Shown here piece by piece: positions 53,524 through 64,000 of a stretch of DNA of 64,000 nt. Numbering within the stretch: the stretch's first letter is position 1; every line of letters begins with the position of its first letter. The notes under the pieces are model-generated. The model was not told where the DNA came from, searched no databases, and was given only the letters and a program-made list of their open reading frames with translations. A program made the translations under genes and the position numbers. The stretch spans positions 19,305,001-19,369,000 of the forward strand of contig JAWQUS010000016.1 of assembly GCA_036365455.1 (NCBI GenBank). The letters run 5' to 3'. The DNA is from Macrosoma leucophasiata (Eukaryota > Arthropoda > Insecta > Lepidoptera > Hedylidae).

Positions 53524-54288
53524 AAAGGAGATGTTGCGAGATCGGCTCTGGTTCGTACACGTCCTCAAAAAATAAGTAAATTAAAGAAGAATCCAAAAAA
53601 AATACAATTTATTTATTCAAGAATATATTTTAGAGTTACAACCACATTTAATTCAAACGATTTTATCATTTTCAACTATGTTAAACATGGCGGCGATACA
53701 GCCGACACTTGGGATCAATCGATTTTGATAGTATTTAGAAAATATTACTTTTTTATCCAAGTACTTACTGGTGGTAGAGCTCCAGATGGAGCTCGCGGAC
53801 GTAGGCACCACCGCATTACCTAATATACTTGCCGCGAAATGGTAGTGTTCAGCACTATCGTGTTCCGGTCAGGTGGTAATGTATGGCCCTGTAATTTCCG
53901 GTACAGAGGCGTAACACCTTAGGCCTCAGGAGTGGTAACGCATCTGCTTTTTGACCTTAGTCTTTGTGTGGGTGTCTATAGGCTGCAGTCATCACTTAAC
54001 ATCAACGTGAACTGCATGCTTGTTTACCACTTCCAATACATAAAAATAAAGTACTATAAAATCAAAATACAATTTAAAAAATTCAAATGTCAAAATGACA
54101 TCTTCCGTCATATTCGCCATGTTGGTTTTGAGTTGCAATTCTAACTGCAAGTAATGTTTTGTAACTGCAAACAAAGCTAAATAAGTGAAAATATGCAGTA
54201 AAAACGTTTTTATATTGATTTTGCCTGTTTAATGATATTGTGTACAATACATGGCCGAAGGTCCATACATTTTTGCAACATCTCCTTT
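53524..54288. mobile_element. MI MITE with an SA insertion
   Basis: Ends AAAGGAGATGTTGC (53524) and GCAACATCTCCTTT (54288). Inverted relative to the copy at 50569. Without the SA element it is about 475 bp, the same as the other copy. Confidence 0.87.
53766..54048 (+). mobile_element. SA element with 7-bp target duplication
   Basis: Complete plus-strand SA flanked by AAGTACT at 53759-53765 and 54049-54055. The MI site without SA is known from 50800-50820 (CTACTTGGAG), confirming an insertion. Confidence 0.9.
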
Positions 54289-55649
54289 GCGCCATTCTCT
54301 TACCTTGCGACGAGCACACAGACGAGAATGAAAGCAAGTTTCAGTCTTGACCTGCTAAAAGAGAACTGCTGCCACATTTCCCCTTCTATGATAAATAATC
54401 ACCTTCTTCAAATGGACACGTTACTAACTTCATCAACGCTTTGTATTGCACGCACTGTAAGTTGATTACTTACACTTGTAAATATATTATACATTTACAA
54501 TGAACCTACTATACATTTTAAAACAAAAATTAATGAATTATCTGACAGTAAACAGTAATTGAACCAATATATTATTATGTGTGTTCGTTAGCAGCCATCA
54601 TAGTTAACGCGGGCTTGCGCACGCGCCGGTGGGCGGGGCGACCTTTGACAGCTACGCTGCGTTACGCTATCCGCACAAACAATTTAGCCCATTTGAAATT
54701 ATAATATGGACCAATAGACTGATTGTGGAAGAATAAATTGCCTCTTTAATGTGATTGGTCGTTAGAAGTGATTAACTATCGTTGAGTATTGCAGCATCAA
54801 GCTGCTTCTGTATCAAATTATAGGTGTACTACGTTCACGTTTCACGTTCTACATGTGGATGGTTACATTTTTGCGCGGTTATGATCACCCGATTGTATGT
54901 TTGGTGAGCAAACGATTTTGACCGATTATCTTTGGTGCGCATTATAATCGACCCATTGGATCAGATTTCATAAAAAATAAAATACATTTTCCACAATATT
55001 AAATAGTAGTGGTGAAATATTGGGCTGATAAAATGTGAGCCGAGCCGCTGACGCGAGAAGATGAAGAAGATTCTCTTATCATTTCTTATCTCTGATTCTA
55101 TTGTGATTTTTCATTTTCTGGAACTATCGAGTATGTTTTTATGTATGCTTGAATGCATATATGTATTTACCTCTATTTACCATTTCAGGGATTATCGTCG
55201 TGAAGTTGCATAAGTCTTTTGTAAAGGAGATGTTTCAATTTAGGATATAGCTTGTGCATGTACCAAAAAAAGGAGAAAAATATCTTGATTTCAGGAAAAA
55301 TAATAATTTGTAATTTTTTGTCTAGATCGCTTAGTACGAAAATAAAATAGTTTTGAAATATTGCCATATAATTGATATACTACAACAACATGGCGGCGTC
55401 TAGAATGACAATGTATACCTTCGTTCAAAAATCGAATCAAACGGCACGGTACTCATGAACATATAAATGGTTAAATAATAAAGGGATACGTTGACATTTA
55501 CAGAGCAGAGTACTACAGTAAATGTACCTACAGCTTTTAAGTAAAAAATATTTTAACTGAGCTAAATGCTCAACAAAAACAACTACAACTAAAATAAAAC
55601 TAAAATACTGTAAAATGCGATTATTTCAGAACAAAAAACGGCATCGATC
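54289..55649. other. Intergenic stretch with a small GC-rich block
   Basis: 54606-54665 is GC-rich (GCACGCGCCGGTGGGCGGGG) with an ATTGG box (CCAAT type) at 54755. A promoter is possible but no exon can be tied to it. 55140-55200 resembles the MD loop. Otherwise nothing is recognised. Confidence 0.4.
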
Positions 55650-56335
55650 TTGTCATTAGAGATGTCGCGATGCTTTCTGATCAATTTTTGAATCGATACG
55701 AATCGAAGTGTCATAAATCGATCCACGGTCACATCAACGAGGGAAAAATCGATGTCCGATTAATCGACCTGTTTTTTATATTTTGACCTCTTGGTATTTT
55801 TGTAGATGGGTGTAGGCTGCATTCATCACTTACATCCATGTGAACTGCATGCTGGTCTTTCACCTTCGTTGCATATAATATATCATAATATCTATATGTA
55901 TTGTGTAACACGAAGTTGTAGTAGGTATGTGATTCCCAAATGGGCCTATACCTTTCGCCTATATGTTTAAATGTTTGCGTGAAATTGTTTCTGTATATTG
56001 TTAAAGTCAAGGTGTGAGTTTCGTAGTAATAGACGATTTTTGTAGTGTGCGTGTGTGTCGCACGCATTTCTCCCCGCAAAAAATGACAGACTGTTTTGCA
56101 TCGGTAATAAACACTATGGCTACTCCCCTCCAGTACGCCGCGGCCGGTGGCCCGTGTTGGTCTATGGTTTGTATGGTTGTTATTGAAACAAAAAGATCAA
56201 ACCTCGATTCTCTAGGGTGAATTATCGATTTACTGACGTGATCTTGTACTACGGATCGATTAAAATAATCGATTCTTGTCGCGAAAAATCTATATTCCGA
56301 TTAATAAACCTCAGATTAATATCCCTAATTGTCAT
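55650..56335. mobile_element. Composite repeat: MITE-like ends holding SA and MC pieces
   Basis: Outer text GTCATTAGAGATGTCGCGA (55653) and TTAATATCCCTAATTGTCAT (about 56318) is roughly inverted, and ATCGATT motifs recur inside. 55777-55870 is an SA tail. 55930-56167 is an MC copy with one end lost (CCCGTGTTGGTCTATGG at the right). Confidence 0.6.
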
Positions 56336-57111
56336 GTCACCTGACATTGACAATTCAGTGTTTTAGAAACGTCAAGCATTTTTTAAATAAAACTTGTGCT
56401 AAAAATATACAAATATTTTTCAAAAAAGAATGTTCGTATTAGTTTAATGGGTTCATTTCTCTTTTACCCTTACATGCACAAGTAGTGGCCCAAGTCCCAT
56501 AGAACTTTGAACCATCTCCTTTCTACAACTATTGAATTCATGATGACCATTTTAAGTTTTGTCAATTTTCTCTATGCTACCTACGCTTCAATTTAGACCT
56601 TACCTTTAAAAATAAAACCTAAGCAAATGCTCTTCCTGTTCCTAGAATACTCCCGATCTAGACTCCCAAAACGTGTACAATAGAAAAAAACATTGCAAAC
56701 GAATATAAGGAAACCGCGCAATCCATCATGCGGTGTGCAAGCGAGTTTGGTTTGTTGCTCAAGTTATACCAAAGACATAAGGGCTACATTGGCGTGGCTG
56801 CGACGGGGTATCGTTACCGCCGATGGCCGGTACTCGGAGCACCTTACATGCATTCCGCGGACGACATACTCTCGACTCACGATCTGTCCTTGCTATAACT
56901 CTGGTAATTGACATCAGCCACCCAGCGTGGGTGCACGCGTTTGGATGGCGTAAGTATTGTTTCAGCAGAATCTAATTTTTAACAGTGGTTAAGAACATTA
57001 TTCGTATCAATATTATTAAAAACAAGGATCTTAAATCAAAAAAGCGCAACCACCATTGCTTTTTTTACAAAATGTCTGAGTCTTGTTAACTCTTCTTTCA
57101 CACGTGCATAG
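56336..57111. other. Intergenic stretch with an unassigned frame
   Basis: A 72-codon plus frame at 56693-56911 (RATLAWLRRGIVTADGRYSE) has higher GC than its surroundings. No motif or splice context is recognised. MI-like AACCATCTCCTTTCTAC is at 56510. Confidence 0.35.
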
Positions 57112-57285
57112 ACATATAAACAAAAACCAGAGGTCAAATGCAGATGAATTGACCCCTCAGATCATAGTTTTTATGTCTCAGCGATTGTTGTTACGTGGCT
57201 ATTAACCGGAATTTGAGCACTACCATTTGGCGGCAGATAGATTAAGTAATGCGGTGGTGCCTACGCTGTCGAGTACTTATGTAAC
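57112..57285 (-). repeat. Old-subfamily SA fragment
   Basis: Minus-strand body and head (CAAAAACCAGAGGTCAAATG, GGCGGCAGATAGATTAAG). Confidence 0.7.
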
Positions 57286-57974
57286 TGTACAAAGTAATGG
57301 GAAAAAATGAGAAACAATTTATTAATACGTGATGGTGGTGGATTGATAATGAACGTTCGTGTTCCTCGGGCGTGTGAGCGACGCAGGGCAACAAAACGCG
57401 ACGCTCACAAAGTGAACGCGAACGCCTAATGTGGGGGAAGCCTTAGGTTCGGTTGCTCAATTTAACAATAACATTTACTTTAACAGTTGTATGTTATGTT
57501 GCATCAGCGTATTTTAGTCATAGTTAAAGTTATTAGCATTAACATACTCCCTGATTATGTGACAGAAAAATGATGTTTACTTAACATTCACCGGCGCAGC
57601 TCGGCCAATACCACATTATCTCTGATAGCTCCCGACCCGGGAATCAAACCCAGCACCCCGGCGTAGTAGTAGTGGCCAACTACCACTAGGCTACTGAGGC
57701 AGCAAAGATAAAGAAAAACGTAGTTATCTACTTCTTACATACGGTACAGTTAAAAGTCCAAGGTGAAATACGCTGTTTAAGACAGGCCAGGGTACTGTAG
57801 GCATCCCTTGTTGTGTTGTATCTGTTCTGTTGCTATTGCCGCGCCTAGCTTAGGGGCACACGACATTAAGCCAAGTATGTGAACGTCTTCTACCCCACCT
57901 AAAGGACACAGGATATTAAATCCATATATCAATATTTCCCTGGCGTTAGGAAGTCCGACCCCACTAGCGGAAGA
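57286..57974 (-). repeat. Intergenic stretch with an SD tRNA-like fragment
   Basis: 57625-57706 is inverted SD: GACCCGGGAATCAAACCCAG and CCACTAGGCTACTGAGGC. The B box GGTTTGATTCC is readable on the minus strand. The remainder is unrecognised. Confidence 0.55.
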
Positions 57975-58165
57975 ACTTTGTTCTACTGGAAATTAATTCT
58001 TCCACTAGAGCAGTCAGTCAACCGAACAATAGCGTTCAAATCATTCCAATAGGGCGATAGTAAAATAACAAGGCGGGATGGGCAGCAGCGTCCCGCGACA
58101 AAACTACCGCCATTTATGCCATATTCTCCCCAAATACCACACAACACTGTTGTGGGTATCTTTGG
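57975..58165 (+). repeat. LINE 3' tail
   Basis: Related to 12880-13060: ATTCCAATAGGGCGATAGTA, AGGCGGGATGGGCAGCAGCG and ACTGTTGTGGGTATCTTTGG. Confidence 0.55.
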
Positions 58166-58166
58166 G

Positions 58167-58692
58167 GAAGACTATCACAGAGAGAGAACACCTAAGATTT
58201 CAGGGGTGGCAACAAATTTGCATTTTCACCTCTGGTTTTTGTGTAGATGTCTATAGGCTGCAGTCATCACTTAACATCAATGTGAACTACATGCTTGTTT
58301 ATCATAATAATAATAATGGCAACCCATTATACGTCCCACTGCTGGGCACGAGTCTCTCCCCTTTTTTGGGGGGAGGCCTGGAGCTTACTCCACCACGCTG
58401 CTCCCATGTCGATTGGTGGAGGTGGGTGGCTGTCGGATGTTTCCAAACCGCCCATAAGGCCTCCGACAAGGTTTAACGACTGTAATCTATCGAAAGCAAC
58501 CGGGACCGACGGCTTAAAGTGCCCTCCGAAGCACGGAAACGCGCATTTGCCACTAGCGGTCACCCATCACACTACCCGACCGCGCCCGTAGTGCTTACGA
58601 GTAGATCGCTTACGATCTACACCAGCCGCTGGGCCATGCGCGCTTCAATGCTTGATGCTTGTTTGCCACCTTCGTGAAATTAAAAAAAAAAC
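58167..58692 (+). mobile_element. Old SA copy split by an MB element
   Basis: The SA body runs to ATGCTTGTTTATCAT (58304). The tail resumes at CTTGATGCTTGTTTGCCACC (58651) and ends in an A run. Bases 58306-58647 are MB in plus orientation (GGCAACCCATTATACG to CCATGCGCGCTTCAATG). Confidence 0.82.
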
Positions 58693-59010
58693 TCAATTTT
58701 AGTAATATTGGCAGTTATGGCACTTTGCCAGTCAACAGCACGTCTCCGCCATCTATAACTCAACGGTCGCGTGCGGTGACTACGCTATGATAATTTAATT
58801 GTTGTGCGTGCACGAATTATATTTATAGCGAATATCTTCGATCGTGTCTAGATCTACAGATTTTTAGATGTACATTTATATGATATACGAGTATGATCAT
58901 TGAGTCGTTCATTAAGATTGCCTATTATGATTATTGATGCTTTTTTTATCGGAGTAGGGGCAAGTGTAGTTTATTGCGATGGGTAGGTAGAGTTCTCTAT
59001 CTATACTATT
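58693..59010. other. Intergenic stretch, nothing recognised
   Basis: No gene or repeat match was seen. Confidence 0.35.
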
Positions 59011-59376
59011 ACTATAATATTAATATTATAAAGCTGAAGAGTTTGTTTCTTTGCTTGCTTGAACACGCTAATCTCAAGAACTACTAATCCGATTTGAAAA
59101 ATTATTAACATCACGCTAAGATGAATAGGAGAGGATAGGTAACATTGAACCCGCGCGAGGCCGGGGCGGGCCGCTAGTAATATTATAAAGCCGAAAAGTT
59201 TGTTGGTTTGCTTGAACGCGCTAATCTCAGGAACTACTAATCTGATTTAAAAAATTATTTCAGTGTTAGATAGGTCATTTATCGAGGATGGCTTAAGGCT
59301 ATATAATATCGCTAAGATGAATAAAAAGAGGGTAGGTAGAATTGCACGCGCGCGAAGTCGGGACGGGCCGCTAGTA
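59011..59376 (-). repeat. Tandem pair of K repeats
   Basis: Minus-strand K units end at GGGGCGGGCCGCTAGTAAT (59180) and GGGACGGGCCGCTAGTAAT (59375). They share TTGAACRCGCTAATCTCARG and GAACTACTAATC. Confidence 0.8.
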
Positions 59377-59580
59377 ATCCATCTGCCGCCAAATCGTAGT
59401 TCTGCACTACCGTGTTTCGGTTAGATGGTAATGTATGGCCCCGTAAAACTATCACAGACATAACAACTTAGAGGTCTCAGGGGTGGCAGCGCGTCTGCAT
59501 ATTGACCTATTTGTGTCGACGTCTGTAGGCTGCAATCATCACTTAACATCCATGCTAACTGCACATAAAACGAATGTCAC
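59377..59580 (+). repeat. Old-subfamily SA copy
   Basis: ATCCATCTGCCGCCAAATCG, CATAACAACTTAGAGGTCTC and TAGGCTGCAATCATCAC. The head is missing and replaced by the K pair. Confidence 0.72.
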
Positions 59581-60165
59581 CTTAGTGGCTGATTAAGGTG
59601 ACATTTGTTTGACAGCAGTTTGAAAATTGGCACCTACCTCCATCGTTTTCGTCGAAACCACGCAAGCTGAAAAGCGAGCGAAACGTCGCGTTGAGTTGAC
59701 ATTCAAAATAATTTAAATCACACGAGTTGAATCTGTCACAATCGTTTTGTTGCTTTAGTCATTCATTGGTGGCCCGACCACCACGACTAATTTATTAAGA
59801 CATTTCACACGTGTTTTTAGTATCTATAGCCTGTCAAATTGAACTTTGGCTCAAGTTGATTTAAATTTACGTTCATAGTAACAGGATAAGAATACACATT
59901 AAATTATAATAATTCAACAGTGCCTACGCATTCCAGGTCCAACACTGAAACTTTACCGCCATTCGATTTTATCCTTGTCATGTTATAAAATAGAGAATTA
60001 GCATGCAGAATGCAAATAGTTAATAATGCAACCTTCATTCATTTTTGGGTCACCATAGACGACATTAAAACGTAATCACTGCTGTCATAGAATCCTAAAA
60101 ATTAAAAAAATGTATATAGATTTAGGAACGGTTAGACATGAATGTGTATGATAATCTTATCATCT
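59581..60165. other. Intergenic stretch, nothing recognised
   Basis: No gene or repeat match was seen. Confidence 0.35.
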
Positions 60166-60453
60166 ACTGGTGGTAGAGCTCCAGTGACGGAGCTCGCGGG
60201 CGTAGGCACTACCGCATTACCTAATATACTTGCCGCTAAATGGTAGTGTTCAGCACTATCGTGTTCCGGTCAGGTGGTAATGTACGGCTCTATAATTTCT
60301 GGCACAGAGGCATAACACCTAATGCCTGAGGAGTGGCAGCGCATCTGCATTTTGACCTCTGGTCATTGTGTGGGTGTCTATAGGCTGCAGTCATCACTTA
60401 ACATCAATGTGAACTGCATGCTTGTTTGCCACTTTTATTACATAAAAAAAAAA
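60166..60453 (+). mobile_element. SA element, full length
   Basis: Plus-strand copy from ACTGGTGGTAGAGC to a 10-A tail. Confidence 0.9.
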
Positions 60454-60584
60454 CAGGTATTGGATAAGTATTAAATCTCATTCCCTTGAAACATGGCAGG
60501 TAATGCATGATTCCATTGCAGGATTTGCAGGATTAGCCCATGATTTAGCAATATTGTTTTTCCTTGTTTGTCACTTGCATTATG

Positions 60585-60800
60585 ACTCCTGGTAGAGTTC
60601 CAGTGACGGAGCTCAAGGGCGTCCCACCACATTACCTTATCTATATTCCTTCTTTAGCACTGGTTCAGCACTCCCTAGTTTTTTTAGAAAATTTTTAAAT
60701 TCCGTTACACGAAGATGAAGCAACTCAAGCCTCAGGGCTGACAAGGCATTCGTATTTTGATCTCTGGTTTTTGTGAAGATAATAATCTTATTTTGCACCT
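60585..60800 (+). repeat. Degraded SA copy
   Basis: TGGTAGAGTTCCAGTGACGG is clear. The body is broken and the tail nearly gone. Confidence 0.6.
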
Positions 60801-61284
60801 TCATTCTATGTAAATGTTTTTAAGAAACGTTGGTTGTCTGAAAAGTCGGTTTACAAACGATAGTTTTACGACATATCGTCATAAAGAAACATTCGTCACG
60901 AGCCGAACGCTTAGCTTAGAACCGGTCGTGCCTATTGATCGCAAGTTTCGCGCTCTCGTTTACATGTTCAGTTCAGGCGGAACGTAACCCTTTTTCGTGC
61001 ATGCAGCCGGCGTTCATAGATTTATAAGACGTTATCACATTAAAAAGGAATTCACCAAAGTTTGTGTACGTAAATGACATGAAAAATGACATGGAAAATC
61101 TCAAATGCCGTGTCTACACGTGCCTAACCCTTCAGTCGGCACCACAAAGATTGCGATCCCGTTCATAGTGCAGTTCATCATATACCGCAGTGCGTTATTA
61201 CTACATATTATCATATCATCAAAGGTTATTACGATATTACTTATGCAACAATAGATACATTAGATGACTTACTTGACTTACTTT
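60801..61284. other. Intergenic stretch, nothing recognised
   Basis: No gene or repeat match was seen. Confidence 0.35.
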
Positions 61285-61566
61285 ACTGGTGGTAGAGCTC
61301 CAGTGACGGAGCTCGCGGGCGTAGGCACCACCGCATTACTTAATATACTTGCCGCTAAATGGTAGGCACTGTGGTAAGGCACAGGTGGTAATGTACGGCC
61401 CTGTAATTTCCGGCACAGAAACGTAATACCTTAGGCCTCAGGAGTGGTAACGCATCTGCATTTTGACCTTGGTCTTTGTGTGGGTGACTATAGGCTGCAG
61501 TCATCACTTAATATCAATGTGATCTGCATGCTTATTTGCCACTTCCGTTACATAAAGAAAAAAAAT
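61285..61566 (+). mobile_element. SA element with a small internal deletion
   Basis: Plus-strand copy. The part around CAGCACTATCGTGTTCC is replaced by CACTGTGGTAAGGC. Confidence 0.87.
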
Positions 61567-61615
61567 CTTCGCAACGAAATGAAAACATTTGGTGACTTAC
61601 TAATACACTTTCTCT

Positions 61616-61704
61616 CGCCGCGTCTGTCTGACTGTCTGTCTGTGTGTCCGTCCGTCGGTCCGTCCGTCCGTCCGTCCGTCTGTCTCTCTGTCTGACTATC
61701 TGTT
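61616..61704 (+). repeat. Imperfect CTGT/CCGT tetranucleotide run
   Basis: About 85 bp of GTCTGTCTG changing to GTCCGTCCGTCC and back. Open frames here are simple-repeat artefacts. Confidence 0.9.
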
Positions 61705-62216
61705 CGCGATAAACTCAAAACAATTATGGTGGAATATTTTCTCGATCGAAAGATATCGAAAGACTCCAACTCCAGGCATACAATATCTAAGTGTTAGTTG
61801 TTACTTACTTCAATATTTTTGATAGTTATATAATTATATCTAACATTTAAAATCCACTGCGATTAACATTACTAACGCATTATTTATTTATTGACCACAG
61901 TAATGCCTCAGGGTAGAAGTATAGAAAAACCTTAGTTCCTTTTATCTAATGATTGCCAAGGGTTGTACACAATTGTTTATTATTATTTGTATTTTAGGAT
62001 TCCGTTATGTAAAAGTGTAATCTATCTATTCCGTTGGTAACTCAAAATTTAGTTCTGGCTCAGCGCCAAACAAAATGTTCATTTTCATTTTGCGTTTTCA
62101 TTTTCATTTTAGTTTTTGTTTTGTTCTTTTAATACAATCGATCAAAACAAAAATAGAAAAATAGAGAAAGCCTTGAAATAAAACGTTTTTCCGTGTAATT
62201 CACAAATTTTGGTGAC
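61705..62216. other. Intergenic stretch, nothing recognised
   Basis: 62088-62145 has TTTTCATTTT repeats. No gene. Confidence 0.35.
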
Positions 62217-62508
62217 AATTTTTTTTATGCAATGGAAGTGGCGAACAAGCATGTAGTTCACATCGATGTTAAGTAATGACTACAGCCTGCCACTAGACAC
62301 CCACCCACACAAAGAGGGTCAAAATGCAGATGCGTTACCACTCCTGAGGCCTAAGGTGTTATGCCTCTGTGCCGGAAATTACAGGGTCGTACATTACCAC
62401 CTGACCGGAGCAGTATAGTGTTGAACACTACCATTAAGCGGCAAATATATTAGGTAATGCGGTGGTGCCTACGCCCGCGAGATCCGTCAATGGAGGTCTA
62501 CCACCAGT
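62217..62508 (-). mobile_element. SA element, full length
   Basis: Minus-strand copy from the T run to CTACCACCAGT. Confidence 0.88.
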
Positions 62509-62745
62509 AGAAAAAGTTAAGTATATTTGTGCTCTGTGAAAGTTATGACCAGGCGTCATCTCAGCGTCGGCGTCTTTCACAGAGATTAATGAACTCAGAC
62601 TCCAGGGTGGCAACGCATCTGCAATACTGCATATTGACTTTCGGATGTTGTGTACCTATATCTAAAGGAGTGTACTGTATGTACACGCGTAAATGTAAAT
62701 GCGTGTCTACAAATGAGAGCAGCGCTGACCGTTCCATAATACATT

Positions 62746-63048
62746 ACTGGTGGTAGAGCTCCAGTGACGGAGCTCGCGGGCGTAGGCACCACCACATTAC
62801 CTGATTTACTTGCCGCTAAATGGCAGTGTTCAGCACTATCGTGTTCCGGTCAGGTGGTAATGTACGGCCCTGTAATTTCCGGCACAGAGGCATAACACCT
62901 CAAGCCTCAGGAGTGGTAACGCATTTGCATTTTGACCTTGGTCTTTGTGTGGGTGTCTATAGGCTGCAGTCATCACTTAACATCAATGTGAACTGCATGC
63001 TTGTTTGCCACTTCAATTACATAAAAAAAAAAAAAAAAAAAAAAAAAA
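62746..63048 (+). mobile_element. SA element, full length, long poly(A)
   Basis: Plus-strand copy closest to the family average, with about 26 terminal A residues, so probably a young insertion. Confidence 0.92.
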
Positions 63049-63126
63049 CACGCACACTGACACACCGCACATGTTCACATTGTCAAATTTAACCACAACC
63101 AAACGCTGACCGTGCCACAGAAATCC

Positions 63127-63288
63127 GTGTTCCGGTCAGGTGGTAATGTACGGTCCTGTAATTTCCGGCACAGAGGCATAACACCTTAGACCTCAGGAGT
63201 GGTAACGCATCTGCATTTTTACCTCGGTCTTTGTGTGGGTGTCTATTATAGGCTGCAGTCATCACTTAACATCAATGTGAACTGCATG
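63127..63288 (+). mobile_element. SA element, both ends truncated
   Basis: Starts GTGTTCCGGTCAGGTGG and ends TGTGAACTGCATGA without the A tail. Confidence 0.82.
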
Positions 63289-63876
63289 ATTTTTAATAAC
63301 AACTATCACAAGCAGATTGAATATTGACACAGGAATTGTGATCAACCTACAGATAGAGTGATAAGAAGTGATTTTTCAAAATCCATCCCCCAAGAAACAC
63401 CTGCACCAAATTGGGTAAATTTTTTATTTGTTCGTTATTGTCAAGAGAAGATTAGTATGATAAATTATTTATTATAATTTAAAAAAAAAACATTACATGA
63501 TTATTTTCTTTTGATATCTTATACATTTTTTTATGTTCAAAGGTCTACAGTAAGCGGGCCAACTGATGCGCAGTTGTCACCGTCAATATTTGCTATTACG
63601 TCAGGGAGTTGCCAACGTGCCAGCTCTGCCAGCCCAGAAGAACTCTTTAGACGCCATATTTTTAAATATAAAAAAAATCTCCGATGGCGGTACGAAATTC
63701 ACCAGGTCAGCTAGTTAATTAAAAATAATTAAATAAGTATTTCAGCTTATTTGAATATTTAATCCTTATTTTTAATCCTTTAATCCTTAGCTTTCAAATT
63801 GAGAATGAGAATTTCGTACTCAACGCGGACGAGTGGGCAAAATCTTTTGTAGAAAAGACAATAGATTGTGTCCACA
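63289..63876. other. Intergenic stretch, nothing recognised
   Basis: A 67-codon frame at 63511-63714 has no recognised motif. The remainder is AT-rich. Confidence 0.35.
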
Positions 63877-64000
63877 AGCGAACAAGCATGAAGCACATAG
63901 ACGTTAAGTGATGACTGCAGCCTATAGACTACACCCAAACCAGAGGTCCAAATGCAAAAACATTGCCACACCTGAAACCTAAGTTGTTATGTCGCTATGA
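63877..64000 (-). repeat. Old-subfamily SA copy, cut by the window end
   Basis: Minus-strand tail and body (AACAAGCATGAAGCACATAG, TAAGTGATGACTGCAGCC). Confidence 0.72.

Noticed and set aside
54606..54760. GC-rich block as a promoter of a second gene
   Set aside because: No exon, start codon context or splice site could be linked to it; kept only as a note in the stretch description.
61548..61769. Frames rich in RTDSQTERQTDGRTDG-type repeats
   Set aside because: They are translations of a tetranucleotide microsatellite, not a repeat protein.
1..64000. CRISPR array, bacterial operons, riboswitches, virus-like genes
   Set aside because: The window is animal nuclear DNA; regular-spaced repeats with unique spacers are absent and no capsid, envelope or integrase motifs were seen.

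Overview
This window is animal nuclear DNA, almost certainly from a moth or butterfly (Lepidoptera). It is AT-rich, its genes are split by large introns, and it is packed with nested short retroelements, MITEs, mariner elements and degenerate LINEs of lepidopteran type. The one protein-coding gene I can support is cortex (cort), a divergent Cdc20/Fizzy-family WD40 protein. Eight coding exons lie on the + strand between 1753 and 19281. All their splice phases agree. Together they encode 436 residues up to a stop codon that follows a Leu-Arg end. The start codon is not visible and probably lies upstream of the window. Cortex is known as the gene at the wing-pattern hotspot of Heliconius and the peppered moth; the species here cannot be decided from the sequence.

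Layout. 1-1752: upstream or intronic sequence with a tRNA-Leu(AAG) gene on the minus strand. 1753-19281: cortex exons separated by introns holding SINEs, MITEs, two LINEs and local tandem duplications. One antisense SINE ends 20 bp before the fifth visible exon. 19282-19375: 3' end with an AATAAA signal. 19403-64000: about 45 kb in which I find no convincing host gene. It holds three mariner copies, a hAT element with a perfect 8-bp target duplication and an RTE-like reverse transcriptase fragment inside it, three copies of a 1-kb foldback element, a MITE family with 9-bp target duplications, a MITE family with AAAGGAGATGTTGC ends, tRNA-derived SINEs of several families, and nearly 40 full or partial copies of one SINE-like family.

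Family labels SA, SB, SC, SD (SINE-like), MB, MC, MD, MI (other repeats), K, E, F and G are mine. They were defined by comparing copies inside this window. SA runs from ACTGGTGGTAGAGCTC to ATTACATAAAA and is about 285 bp. Nesting gives relative ages: SA inserted in MI, MB inserted in SA, SB inserted in SA, an SC dimer inserted in MI, MD inserted in a LINE.

The most interesting signals are (1) foldback arms that match each other within a copy better than between copies, (2) tRNA-derived SINEs that repeatedly carry an inverted copy of their own 3' end at their head, with target duplications outside, (3) repeats sitting very close to cortex splice sites, and (4) a few near-perfect hairpins. No bacterial-type operon, CRISPR array or virus-like gene was found.
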